Shown in pieces: positions 1-6,250 of a DNA stretch of 8,085 bases (positions are counted from its first letter, which is position 1; each line of letters starts with the position of its first letter). The DNA is from Bdellovibrionales bacterium (GTDB taxonomy: Bacteria; Bdellovibrionota; Bdellovibrionia; Bdellovibrionales; UBA1609). The notes beneath the pieces are model-generated. The model was not told the origin of the DNA. It saw only the letters and a list, made by a program, of their open reading frames with translations, and made no database searches. The position numbers and the translations under genes are program-made. The DNA is taken from NCBI GenBank assembly GCA_026648125.1, contig JAPKGD010000060.1, forward strand, positions 1 through 8,085. Reading direction: 5' to 3'.

Positions 1-357
1 CCAGAGCGCCAGCATGTTGCTGACCTTGCCGGTCACGAACTGCTTGGCCAGCGCCAGCCGGAACTCGGCTTCATGAAAGCGGCGAAATTGTGCCAGGCGT
101 TGCTCCACGAATTTGCCGTCGCCGCGCGTGAACTGGCCGTGAAAGGTGCCATTGGGTGAGAGATAGGCAATATCGATCCCGCGCTCCATCAGAAAGCGCA
201 CCGCCGGCAGCGTGATATTGGCCGGCGTTAGCAACACCACTCGCTCCAGATGCAGCGCCGGCACTTCCTGCACGACCTTGCCTTTGCGCCGTATTTGCAC
301 GCGGTCGTTGACCACGCCGATACTTGTGCCGTATTCACTGATGTAAAGTGCGGACAT
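1..357 (-). CDS. cas1: Cas1 CRISPR integrase, N-terminal 119 residues (runs off window)
   Basis: Cas1 is the metal-dependent integrase that, with Cas2, inserts new spacers into CRISPR arrays. Translation on the minus strand from ATG at 357 begins MSALYISEYGTSIGVV. It continues through a Cas1-like beta-strand domain (VPALHLERVVLL near residues 32-43, ITLPAVRFLMERGIDIAYLS near 48-67) to the family's conserved linker segment, here FVTGKVSNMLAL near 107-118. The catalytic Glu/His/Asp residues belong to the C-terminal helical domain, which lies outside the window. The subtype cannot be told; it is not an obvious type I-E or II Cas1. AAGGAGG five bases before the ATG supports this start. The frame is continuous with the upstream tldD fragment, so read-through from tldD is also possible. 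GC is about 60% and third-position GC is 90 of 119 codons (76%), higher than the genes beyond tldD. No Cas2, other cas gene or CRISPR repeat is visible. Confidence 0.88.
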   Translation of the reverse strand, partial: MSALYISEYGTSIGVVNDRVQIRRKGKVVQEVPALHLERVVLLTPANITLPAVRFLMERGIDIAYLSPNGTFHGQFTRGDGKFVEQRLAQFRRFHEAEFRLALAKQFVTGKVSNMLALW

Positions 358-1275
358 GCCGGCCTCCTTGGCCTCGGTGCCTTCATCGTCAATGAGGATG
401 GGCTGAGGACAGATTTTGCCCATCGCTGTGTGCGCAAAGTCCACCAAGGTCACCATGGGGCTTGCAACGGACTGACCCAAGTAATCCTTAGCGACGGAAC
501 CACCCAAAACAATGTCCGATTCAACCGTGTGGCCAACCGCTTCGTGCGCCAGAATTCCCGCAAGGTCAGAATTAAGGACCACGTCATGTACTCCAGATTC
601 TGGAATGATGCCGGAAGCCTTTTCGGAAACACGGAGGTAGATTTTTTCCAGCCATTCGCGAAATGACTCAGGATCCGTTTCAAAATGTTCTTCGAGCTCA
701 CCCAACCCACCTTTTGTGTCGTAATATGTGACCGGACCTGTTGCTGTGTTTTTCGTCATAGCGACCATCAGGTGGGCCCTGGGGATGAGCGTGTGGGCAA
801 GACTTCCTTCACTTGTCAGGAGATGTTTTTCCATGTCCAAAGCCATGAGGCGAACGGAACGAGCCTGAAGATCTTTAAAATTCTCAACTATGAGAGCATC
901 AATCCCCTTCATGAGATCAATCCAAAAGCCCATTGCGCGCTTTGAAACTCCCTTAGAAAAATTCTTTTCAATATGAGCGCCTGAACCGGTCACTATCTTG
1001 GCGTGTTTTTGCTTTCGACTACCTAGAAATTGAGCATTTCGAGTCGCTTCAGCAATGGCCTTTTTTGCACTTTCCAGCGAGGGCGTTGAGTGTGAAGAAA
1101 ATCCCCAATATCCATTGGCAAAGGAACGGGCCGAAATTCCGCGAGATGTTTCCTGCTGATTCATGGTCAGTTGACCATTCAGCATCATCAATCGGATGTC
1201 GCGATTTTCGTGATAGCGAAGTTCGCCGTAGGTCTTAAATTCATTAGCGAGTGATTTTAAATCGAGTCGCAGCAT
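358..1275 (-). CDS. tldD: TldD metalloprotease, N-terminal part, truncated in frame into cas1
   Basis: TldD is the zinc-protease subunit of the TldD/TldE (PmbA) pair, known for trimming peptides such as microcin precursors and CcdA. The start at 1275 is supported by AAAAGGAG (1281-1288) five bases upstream. The fragment shows the N-terminal fold (ISARSFANGYWGFSS, residues 47-61), a central region, and the zinc motif HEAVGH at residues 244-249 within LAGILAHEAVGHTVESD. This motif separates TldD from TldE, which lacks it. The conserved ILIDDEGT block follows (residues 293-300). In complete homologues the chain continues as VLIENG-like sequence into a C-terminal domain of roughly 170-200 residues that supplies a Cys ligand. 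Here that part is absent and the frame enters Cas1 at residue 307. As it stands the product would lack the third ligand and is probably not an active protease. I see no TldE partner gene in the window. Confidence 0.87.
361..375. repeat. GGCCTC direct repeat at the tldD/cas1 junction
   Basis: GGCCTC occurs at 361-366 and again at 370-375 (period 9), exactly where TldD similarity ends and Cas1 begins. On the minus strand it encodes EAKEA and contains AAGGAGG (363-369), five bases before the cas1 ATG. It could be junction microhomology, a ribosome binding site for independent cas1 initiation, or chance. Confidence 0.4.
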
Positions 1276-1280
1276 TTCAG

Positions 1281-1288
1281 CTCCTTTT
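1281..1288 (-). promoter_or_regulatory. Ribosome binding site fixing the tldD start
   Basis: Minus-strand AAAAGGAG lies five bases before ATG at 1275. This start also keeps the full N-terminal TldD domain. The 97 bases between this gene and the upstream aminotransferase contain no convincing promoter or terminator, so the two may be co-transcribed. Confidence 0.7.
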
Positions 1289-1372
1289 AACAGAAGAATC
1301 AATGGTTTGGATTTAGTTTAAAGCCCTTAGACAATCAATCTTTAAACGACGCCAAGGCGGTCAATTTCAACT

Positions 1373-2560
1373 CTAAAGGGAGCTCAATATCTCAACAGCG
1401 CGCTCAAGATCTGCCTCGGAGTTCCAAATATGAGGTGAGAGGCGTAAACAAGGTAAATCAACCACAGGCGACATAGCAATTTGCAGACTGAACTGTTTCA
1501 GAAGCCTGATCATCAGACCATAGCCTTCTGGCTTGAGATGTTTTGGAACTTCATAAGTTAAGAGTGGGCCTCGTTGGGCAATCGGTGGAGAGACGCAAGC
1601 CCATCCCACCTTCTGATCCATAAGTGACTCTAAGTGAGCTTGAAGGTGATAAATTCTTTTGAAAATCTTGGCCTCCGTCCATCGCTCCCAGAACTGGATA
1701 ATGTCGGTCAGTGCATAAAAAGGGCTAAAGTCACGAGACGAAGAAAAGAGCATCTTGGCCTGAAATTCTCCACCTCGGTCAAAGGCATTAAAGGGCTCTC
1801 TTGTGTCAAACGTCGTCCAACCTGCAAAGATGGGTTTTATCGAAGACTGGAGTCGAGGCGCCACCCAACCAAAGCCCGTCCCTTTGGCGGCCATAACCCA
1901 TTTGTGCAAATTTCCGCCGTAGAGATCCACGTCTTCGAGATCGGAAAAGCGGAGCGGAATCGATCCGGGCGCATGAGCACCATCAACGGCGAGTAAAACT
2001 CCTCTTTTTCGAGTTTCCTTGGCGAGCTGCGGGAGCGGGATTTTTAGGCCCGTTCCCGTCATCACGTGACTGATGACCAGCATCGATGTCTTATCGGATA
2101 ATTGACTTACAATTTGCTCGACAAGAGCCGTGTCCGATAACTGAGCATAGGCCTTAGCGGTTCGAGGCAACTCGATGATTCGGTAAGAGAGACCATCGGT
2201 CGCTGCTTTGAAACGAGCAATATTGGCGACCGCACCATATTCAAGGTTGGTACTCAAAATTTCGGAGTGCTTTGGGAGAGGCATGCCCAAGATGAGCGAG
2301 TTCATTGCTTCCGTCACATTGGCTCTTAAAAAGAGGTCTTCGGGGCGGGCGGAAAAAAAGTTAGCGAGCTTAACTTGGACCTTCCATAATTCGGACCAAG
2401 CTCCAAAGAGTCCACGAGTGGGGTTTAACTCAAACTCACGTTGGTAACGAGTCACGGCCTCCAAAACAGAGCGTGGCACGATCGAATGGCTACCCCCGTT
2501 GAGGTAGATGACGTTGGGATCGAGGTCGAACTCATTTCTCATATTTAAATGGGCCATCAT
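1373..2560 (-). CDS. PLP-dependent class V aminotransferase, isopenicillin-N epimerase-like
   Basis: This 395-residue protein has the class V (NifS/CsdA-like) PLP fold. Visible motifs are YLNGGSHS near residues 19-26 (substrate and phosphate region), NVTEAMN near 81-87, and SHVMTGTG near 164-171. VDGAHAPG near 192-199 includes Asp193, which contacts the PLP pyridine nitrogen. GGNLHKW near 215-221 includes Lys220, the predicted Schiff-base lysine. The order and length match the isopenicillin-N epimerase-like subgroup, which includes epimerases, cysteine lyases and many uncharacterised members; the substrate cannot be read from sequence. No biosynthetic cluster surrounds it, so a beta-lactam role is not suggested. 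No signal peptide is present, so it is cytoplasmic. The start is uncertain: ATG occurs at 2560, 2557 and 2542, and none has a strong ribosome binding site. It diverges from the secreted-protein operon and may be followed by tldD in one transcript. Confidence 0.88.
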   Translation of the reverse strand: MMAHLNMRNEFDLDPNVIYLNGGSHSIVPRSVLEAVTRYQREFELNPTRGLFGAWSELWKVQVKLANFFSARPEDLFLRANVTEAMNSLILGMPLPKHSEILSTNLEYGAVANIARFKAATDGLSYRIIELPRTAKAYAQLSDTALVEQIVSQLSDKTSMLVISHVMTGTGLKIPLPQLAKETRKRGVLLAVDGAHAPGSIPLRFSDLEDVDLYGGNLHKWVMAAKGTGFGWVAPRLQSSIKPIFAGWTTFDTREPFNAFDRGGEFQAKMLFSSSRDFSPFYALTDIIQFWERWTEAKIFKRIYHLQAHLESLMDQKVGWACVSPPIAQRGPLLTYEVPKHLKPEGYGLMIRLLKQFSLQIAMSPVVDLPCLRLSPHIWNSEADLERAVEILSSL

Positions 2561-2598
2561 GCGTTCCGCTTGTTGGGTGAGAGACCTTGAGTCAATCC

Positions 2599-2627
2599 AA
2601 GATAATGAATAATTTACCTGATTACAA
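2599..2627 (-). promoter_or_regulatory. Sigma70-like promoter for the aminotransferase
   Basis: On the minus strand, TTGTAA (2622-2627) and TATCTT (2599-2604) are separated by 17 bases. Each matches four of six consensus positions. The -35 lies inside the left arm of the inverted repeat at 2619-2653, so a protein binding the repeat would affect this promoter. Confidence 0.45.
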
Positions 2628-2653
2628 CCTTGTCGACAGAATGGTTGTAATCA
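2619..2653. promoter_or_regulatory. Inverted repeat, probable operator between divergent genes
   Basis: TGATTACAACC (2619-2629) and GGTTGTAATCA (2643-2653) are perfect 11-bp inverted arms with a 13-base centre that contains the palindrome TGTCGACA (2631-2638). It sits between two divergent genes, so a terminator is not expected and has no T-tract. The left arm covers the -35 of the leftward promoter. The spacing suits a dimeric or tetrameric regulator; which one binds is unknown. Confidence 0.55.
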
Positions 2654-2662
2654 TCTGGAACA

Positions 2663-2690
2663 TTGTCACCACTTAATTTAGAGATCTAGT
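2663..2690 (+). promoter_or_regulatory. Possible promoter for the secreted-protein operon
   Basis: TTGTCA (2663-2668) and TCTAGT (2685-2690) are 16 bases apart, a fair -35 and a weak -10. It lies just right of the inverted repeat and 20 bases before the first gene, which carries a strong AAGGAGG (2697-2703). Confidence 0.3.
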
Positions 2691-2709
2691 CATTAAGAAG
2701 GAGGCAATT

Positions 2710-3078
2710 ATGTCTAAATTTCATGTTTACAAGCTCTCATTGATTTTATGTGGCGCCGTGCTATCTGTAACCGCTCTTGCCGGACAACCTGCGCAGGACG
2801 AGATCCGACTGACCCGAGCTCGCTACGAAGGTAAGTGCTTTGCGAATGAGCCATTAGCGACTTGGGAAAGATGTGATGTGAACTCTTATGTGGGTAAAGC
2901 CGCCATGGACTGTGCGATGAAAGAAGCGCTCGATGCGTGCAACAATGATCCCTATCGGGTCAATGGAAACTGCGCTGTATCGGCCGCTGTGGCAGAGCCA
3001 GTGGGAAGCATTGAGTTTCTCGGTTTTCGTCGCTGCTTAGGCCGTGCTGTTGCATTTGGTTACCAGCGGGTTCAGTAG
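2710..3078 (+). CDS. Small secreted cysteine-rich protein, function unknown
   Basis: I do not recognise this 122-residue protein. A clear Sec signal peptide spans residues 1-24: Lys residues near the start, hydrophobic LSLILCGAVLSVTALA, and likely cleavage after ALA. The mature part of about 98 residues has six cysteines (43, 55, 68, 77, 88, 109), enough for three disulfide bonds, which fits a protein folded in the periplasm or released outside. There are no membrane segments after the signal. Translation is well supported by AAGGAGG six bases before the ATG. It is the first gene of a probable four-gene operon and is followed after 46 bases by another secreted protein with six cysteines. The cysteine spacings of the two differ, so I do not claim they are paralogues. 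Confidence 0.85.
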   Translation: MSKFHVYKLSLILCGAVLSVTALAGQPAQDEIRLTRARYEGKCFANEPLATWERCDVNSYVGKAAMDCAMKEALDACNNDPYRVNGNCAVSAAVAEPVGSIEFLGFRRCLGRAVAFGYQRVQ

Positions 3079-3093
3079 GCAAGAGGGAAGATT

Positions 3094-3110
3094 AATTTTG
3101 GGCTAAAATT
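3094..3110 (+). other. Small hairpin before the ribosome binding site of the second operon gene
   Basis: AATTTT (3094-3099) and AAAATT (3105-3110) form a 6-bp A/T-only stem with a five-base loop. It directly abuts GGAGGA (3111-3116) before the ATG at 3125. It may tune translation, but the stem is weak and could be chance. Confidence 0.25.
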
Positions 3111-3124
3111 GGAGGAGACAATTT

Positions 3125-3730
3125 ATGTCAAAGAAATCTTTAAGACCTATTTGGATGGCTATAATGGCCACAATGTTCACAGTTCAAGAACTCGGAGCTG
3201 AAGAAACAGCTATTGCCGCTGATGCATTTCCGATCGCTCGGGCAGAGATTTATGTCACTGCACGAAATTCAGACAACCTCAAACAATACTGTTTGAAAAA
3301 AGTGAGTGACTCAATTGACGAGGTTATAAAAGAACTTGAGCGGGTAAGTCACCCCATGATCAAAGGGGGCGATGTTATGATGACCTGTCGGAGAATTATT
3401 TTAGTAGCCCGAGCGACAAAAGGCTCATCCAAAACCAAGGTCGATTTTGGCAATATCTTTTATATAGGATCAGATGTTGTTAGCACTCTTTACACTGCAG
3501 GAGGCGGTGAAGTTGTCGCGGTTTGCGAGCCCAGGAACTATGATGAAGAACTCATTTATGTCGCGGCTAGGCGTTGTCGAGAGCAGTTAACCCCTGAGTG
3601 CCTCACGCCGGAATTTAGGGATCAAGTCCGTCAATTGGGACGGACGCAAATGGTAAATTCAGTTGATCCTGAAAAAACCTGCGATACCGGATACTCTTCA
3701 AATCCGAGCTCGTCGCAGAGTCCTAATTAA
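3125..3730 (+). CDS. Secreted cysteine-containing protein, function unknown
   Basis: This 201-residue protein is not recognised. Residues 1-25 form a probable Sec signal peptide (KK near the start, hydrophobic IWMAIMATMFTV, cleavage likely after ELGA). Six cysteines follow (56, 88, 134, 151, 159, 186). The body mixes predicted beta strands (RAEIYVTA near 39-46, RIILVARA near 90-97, VVAVC near 130-134) with a charged helix (SDSIDEVIKELERV near 61-74). The last ~15 residues are rich in Ser, Asn and Pro (SSNPSSSQSPN), which looks like a disordered tail. GGAGGA lies eight bases before the ATG. It sits 46 bases after the first operon gene and 48 bases before the regulator gene, with no terminator seen between them, so co-transcription is likely. 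Its role is probably extracytoplasmic and related to its neighbours, but no function can be assigned. Confidence 0.83.
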   Translation: MSKKSLRPIWMAIMATMFTVQELGAEETAIAADAFPIARAEIYVTARNSDNLKQYCLKKVSDSIDEVIKELERVSHPMIKGGDVMMTCRRIILVARATKGSSKTKVDFGNIFYIGSDVVSTLYTAGGGEVVAVCEPRNYDEELIYVAARRCREQLTPECLTPEFRDQVRQLGRTQMVNSVDPEKTCDTGYSSNPSSSQSPN

Positions 3731-3778
3731 GTTTGTCCTTTGCGTTCCGTTTCGAAAATCTGTGGCTAAGGATTGTGA

Positions 3779-4564
3779 GTGGAACAAGAAATAATAAGGC
3801 AAAGCCAAAGGGAGTTTGACCGCCGAAGACAGGTCTTACTCCTTGAGCTTGCCCGCAGAAAAAAGGCGAATCCCTCGTATTCACATCGTGCCTTTGCTCG
3901 CGATTTGGGTGTGAGCCATTCCTTGTTTTCGTTGATACTCAATGGAAAGCGTCGAGTCTCTGATGAATTGGTTAAATCACTCCTCGCTGTAAGCCAGTTG
4001 CCTAGTGACGTTCTTGAACCTCTCAAAATCGGACTTGAAAAATTGGATCACCGTCCGTCGAGCAAGATTGAGCTCGATAAGTTTGCGCTCATCTCAGACT
4101 GGATTCATTACGCAATCTTAAGCCTTCTCAAAGTGAAGGGGTTTCGTTGGGATGCCAATTGGATTGGGCGTAGGCTAAACCTGTCGGATCAGCGCGCGGG
4201 CCGGGCTATGCACCGACTGATCGAACTTGGTATGGTCAGTAAAGATGAGACAGGGCGATACCACCAAAGTTTGGGGCCGATCGTCGTTGAAAATAAAGAG
4301 TCCTCTCGGGCCGCGAGAAAATTTCACTCAGGGCTAATTAAAAAAGCCATTGAAACAATGAACGAGCGCCCCTTTTCTGAAAGAGATTTATCTTCGACCG
4401 TATTTACCTTGAGCCCTGAGTTTATTCCTTATGCTGTTGAGAGAATTCGTAACTTTAGACGAAGTCTGACCAGAGAACTTGAGGGCCTCGGAGATCAAAC
4501 AGAAGTTTATGCGATTACCGTTGAGTTATTTCCGTTAACACAGAAAGAGGATCTAAATGTCTAA
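3779..4564 (+). CDS. TIGR02147-family transcriptional regulator
   Basis: A 261-residue protein matching the TIGR02147 / DUF4423 family, typical of Bdellovibrio and Fibrobacter and usually 260-280 residues long. An N-terminal helix-turn-helix covers about residues 35-60 (HRAFARDLGVSHSLFSLILNG). The family core follows: LISDWIHYAIL near 104-114, a second winged-helix-like segment (WIGRRLNLSDQRAGRAMHRL near 128-147), ERDLSS near 201-206, and the C-terminal VYAITVELFPLT near 223-234. It is expected to be a cytoplasmic DNA-binding protein; ligand and targets are unknown for most members. The start is GTG at 3779, supported by AAGGA at 3768-3772, six bases upstream. Its 3' end overlaps the next gene by 8 bases, indicating translational coupling. 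Position in an operon of secreted proteins suggests it controls that operon, possibly through the inverted repeat at 2619-2653; this is inference. Confidence 0.88.
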   Translation: MEQEIIRQSQREFDRRRQVLLLELARRKKANPSYSHRAFARDLGVSHSLFSLILNGKRRVSDELVKSLLAVSQLPSDVLEPLKIGLEKLDHRPSSKIELDKFALISDWIHYAILSLLKVKGFRWDANWIGRRLNLSDQRAGRAMHRLIELGMVSKDETGRYHQSLGPIVVENKESSRAARKFHSGLIKKAIETMNERPFSERDLSSTVFTLSPEFIPYAVERIRNFRRSLTRELEGLGDQTEVYAITVELFPLTQKEDLNV

Positions 4565-5285
4565 GCTAAGATGGTTAGTGGTCTTTGCTATTTGTCTCAT
4601 TGTCTCATCCGAGCGAGGATTTGGTCGGTCTGGCAACGAAGGTGCCCATGCGGGTGATATTTATGCGGATGAGTTTGTCGAACTGGGGCAGATGCTGAGC
4701 GAACTCCTGAGTTCGCCTGCGCTCTCGAATCTCGTGCGAGGCAGTGGATTTTCTGCGGAAGAGTTTGCTCGTACTGTGAATCGGACCAAGGTTTTTTCAC
4801 GAGAGCCCTCTGATGTTCAGTTGAATGGCTTTGACGTGAGTGGCCTCAATCATGAACAGGGTGGCCCCATCGTGATTAACCGGAAGGACTGGCGCGAGGG
4901 GCGGATTATACAGCGCTTGAGGTTGGTGCTTCACGAGTACTTTGGAATCATGAACGTAGAAAGAGACCATTATAATGTCTCTGTAAAATTCATTTCTGCA
5001 CTTGAGCAATTGGCCAGCCGTTTATTGGCAAAAAATGGACACAATGCGCTTTTCTATGGCGTGGCTGTGGCGAGTCCCCCGCTAAGCTTTATGGGCCGAG
5101 TGTGTGACAACAGCGAACCTTGGTACTTGGCAGCAACCAAGTACGCGATGGATCAATCAAGTTCACGGTGTGCTCTTGATAAGCCTAAAGACCCTTGCAA
5201 TCAGTTCACGACTTTGACTCGTGAGATCCGCAGCGAAAAAATGCCCGGACTCGCGTTTTGCGAAATCACCGTAATCGCAAGATAG
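4557..5285 (+). CDS. Secreted protein with HEYFG...E motif, possible metal-binding
   Basis: A 242-residue protein with a signal peptide (residues 1 to about 23, hydrophobic WLVVFAICLIVSS). Its most notable segment is LRLVLHEYFGIMNVERDHY (residues 121-139), containing His126, Glu127, Gly130 and Glu135. From memory, similar H-E-x-x-G segments followed by a D/E-rich turn and Tyr occur in secreted proteins near TIGR02147 regulators in Bdellovibrio-type genomes. The pattern suggests a zinc-peptidase-like helix, but a standard third ligand cannot be identified. Four cysteines (183, 205, 214, 235) cluster in the C-terminal third and may form two disulfides. The ATG overlaps the regulator's end by 8 bases, with AGAGG six bases upstream. 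It is the last gene of the operon and ends at the likely terminator at 5289-5322. Enzymatic function is unproven. Confidence 0.84.
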   Translation: MSKLRWLVVFAICLIVSSERGFGRSGNEGAHAGDIYADEFVELGQMLSELLSSPALSNLVRGSGFSAEEFARTVNRTKVFSREPSDVQLNGFDVSGLNHEQGGPIVINRKDWREGRIIQRLRLVLHEYFGIMNVERDHYNVSVKFISALEQLASRLLAKNGHNALFYGVAVASPPLSFMGRVCDNSEPWYLAATKYAMDQSSSRCALDKPKDPCNQFTTLTREIRSEKMPGLAFCEITVIAR

Positions 5286-5288
5286 TTT

Positions 5289-5322
5289 AAGGGGGAGGCG
5301 TTAGGCTCCGCACTCCCTCTTT
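5289..5322. terminator. Probable bidirectional terminator between convergent genes
   Basis: A stem of about 12 pairs forms between AAGGGGGAGGCG and CGC-A-CTCCCTCTT, with one bulged A, one G-T pair and a loop TTAGGCTC. It lies at the end of two convergent genes and overlaps the last codons of the leftward one. T-tracts are short on both sides, so strength is uncertain. Confidence 0.5.
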
Positions 5323-5705
5323 AATCCCGTTTTCAAGGCCTTATTGACTTTGCCATCTGTGGTTCCGTCCGTGCTAACGGCCCACGTGGTCTTTCCATTT
5401 TGATAAATGTCTACAATGAGGGCTTTACCATCAACTGAGCCCAAGTAGCGGTAAAAGCCTGGTTTGCTGTCCCCAGCAACCAGAGGGTCTTCGGCCGTTA
5501 ATATCACTGAACCAACGTCGCCAATATGAATGACCGAATTTTTTCCATCAGACAAAGCGAATACCCCTTCTTTGTTTTCGAGCCAGCAAGAGGCTCCCGA
5601 GGCAACCTTGGAGTAGTCTTGCGCACGAAGAGGAAGAAGTTCAGCATGGGCGGTTGAGGCCGCGGTGAGAGCAAACAACGTGCTTAACAGGAGCTTCGAT
5701 TTCAT
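5301..5705 (-). CDS. Small secreted protein, function unknown
   Basis: A 134-residue protein, not recognised. It has a textbook Sec signal peptide (residues 1-21, MKSKLLLSTLFALTAASTAHA, with cleavage after AHA). The mature part is mostly predicted beta strand (VFALSDG, SVIHIGDVGSVILTAE, KALIVDIYQNGKTTWAVSTDG) with just two cysteines, Cys40 and Cys132. Their positions near the two ends suggest one disulfide closing a small beta-barrel or sandwich domain. The start is well supported by GGAGG about seven bases before the ATG. A perfect TATAAT lies about 68 bases upstream of the start on this strand (5773-5778). It is convergent with the operon on its left and divergent from the secreted 128-aa gene on its right. 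A periplasmic location is likely. Confidence 0.82.
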   Translation of the reverse strand: MKSKLLLSTLFALTAASTAHAELLPLRAQDYSKVASGASCWLENKEGVFALSDGKNSVIHIGDVGSVILTAEDPLVAGDSKPGFYRYLGSVDGKALIVDIYQNGKTTWAVSTDGTTDGKVNKALKTGLKRECGA

Positions 5706-5732
5706 TTTAAACCTCCAATAGTGAAGTCATCT

Positions 5733-5754
5733 TTAACCGAAAACGGCTTAACCG
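5733..5754. repeat. TTAACCG direct repeat in divergent promoter region
   Basis: TTAACCG occurs at 5733-5739 and 5748-5754 (period 15), enclosing a CCG-AAAA-CGG hairpin-like core. It lies between the TATAAT at 5773-5778 and the start of the leftward gene, so it would fall in that gene's untranslated leader or act as an operator. Short enough to be chance. Confidence 0.25.
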
Positions 5755-5772
5755 GCCAACTGACTGGATCCG

Positions 5773-5778
5773 ATTATA
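5773..5778 (-). promoter_or_regulatory. -10 box for the leftward secreted protein gene
   Basis: The minus strand reads TTTGTATAAT, a perfect TATAAT preceded by TG, though not in the exact extended -10 spacing. No good -35 is found 16-18 bases upstream. The overlapping plus-strand TTATAC could serve the divergent gene at 5858. Confidence 0.4.
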
Positions 5779-5847
5779 CAAATTTCAGGTCACGACCTTC
5801 CCATTGCTGAATCTTTTAATATTGCTCATGCTACGGAACCAAAGGGT

Positions 5848-5852
5848 GGAGG
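5848..5852 (+). promoter_or_regulatory. Ribosome binding site choosing the 5858 start
   Basis: GGAGG sits five bases before ATG at 5858. The longer open frame would begin at a TTG (5804) with no binding site and would put 18 extra residues before the signal peptide, so 5858 is preferred. Confidence 0.75.
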
Positions 5853-5857
5853 CTTAT

Positions 5858-6244
5858 ATGTTAAGGATAAGATACTTGCTGGCTTTAGTAATGGGCCTAG
5901 CGTCTGTACCAGGCATTTCTAAGGCGGCCAATCAGGGAAAGATATTTGAATGTCATGGAAAGAATTTTGGCTATCGATTGCACATTGGTGAGATCAATGA
6001 GAGTCCCGCTGAGCTTTTGATTTGTCCGGCCAACAAGGGTGAGTGCAGTCAGGTTATTCAATTGGATGAGGATACGGATGAGGAGACGGGAAGTCGTAAT
6101 TTTGTCGGTACTGATAAGGAGAAACATGAATTTTGGCTGGAGTTTGTAAAGAATCAGTATGAAGGACAGCCCGTCGAGTATTGGTTAAGTGTCGAGCGAG
6201 ACGGCGAAGTCTTAGACCATCAAATCGATTGCAACTTAAAGTAG
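5858..6244 (+). CDS. Small secreted acidic protein, function unknown
   Basis: From ATG at 5858 the product is 128 residues. It begins with a signal peptide (MLRIRYLLALVMGLASVPGISKA, cleavage about residue 23), which supports this start over the upstream TTG. The mature part has four cysteines (32, 56, 63, 125), which would allow two disulfides. The middle is very acidic (IQLDEDTDEETG near residues 67-78), and the remainder looks like beta strands (YRLHIGE, EFWLEFV, VEYWLSVERDGEVL). I do not recognise a family; compact, disulfide-bonded periplasmic proteins of this kind are common and unassigned in Bdellovibrio-like genomes. The gene is monocistronic: divergent from the leftward 134-aa protein and convergent with the cytochrome. 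Between it and the cytochrome's stop only a weak, interrupted stem-loop (6251-6291) is seen. Confidence 0.82.
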   Translation: MLRIRYLLALVMGLASVPGISKAANQGKIFECHGKNFGYRLHIGEINESPAELLICPANKGECSQVIQLDEDTDEETGSRNFVGTDKEKHEFWLEFVKNQYEGQPVEYWLSVERDGEVLDHQIDCNLK

Positions 6245-6250
6245 ACTTGA

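Noticed and set aside
250..945. Plus-strand reading frames opposite tldD and cas1 (250-666, 685-945)
   Set aside because: They are antisense to the continuous TldD/Cas1 frame, which has clear family motifs. No binding site or recognisable domain supports them.
1276..1372. Terminator or promoter between the aminotransferase and tldD
   Set aside because: GACGCC-AA-GGCGGTC near 1347-1361 has too short a loop and a bulge, and no paired -35/-10 with good matches was found.
1634..1996. Plus-strand frame opposite the aminotransferase
   Set aside because: Antisense to the conserved PLP-lysine region of a well-supported gene; its translation is basic and low in recognisable structure.
1373..2560. 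Beta-lactam biosynthesis role for the isopenicillin-N epimerase-like enzyme
   Set aside because: No synthetase, IPNS or expandase genes are nearby, and this subgroup includes many unrelated PLP enzymes.
5804..5857. Longer N-terminus for the 128-aa secreted protein starting at TTG 5804
   Set aside because: No ribosome binding site, and it would bury the signal peptide. ATG 5858 has GGAGG at ideal spacing.
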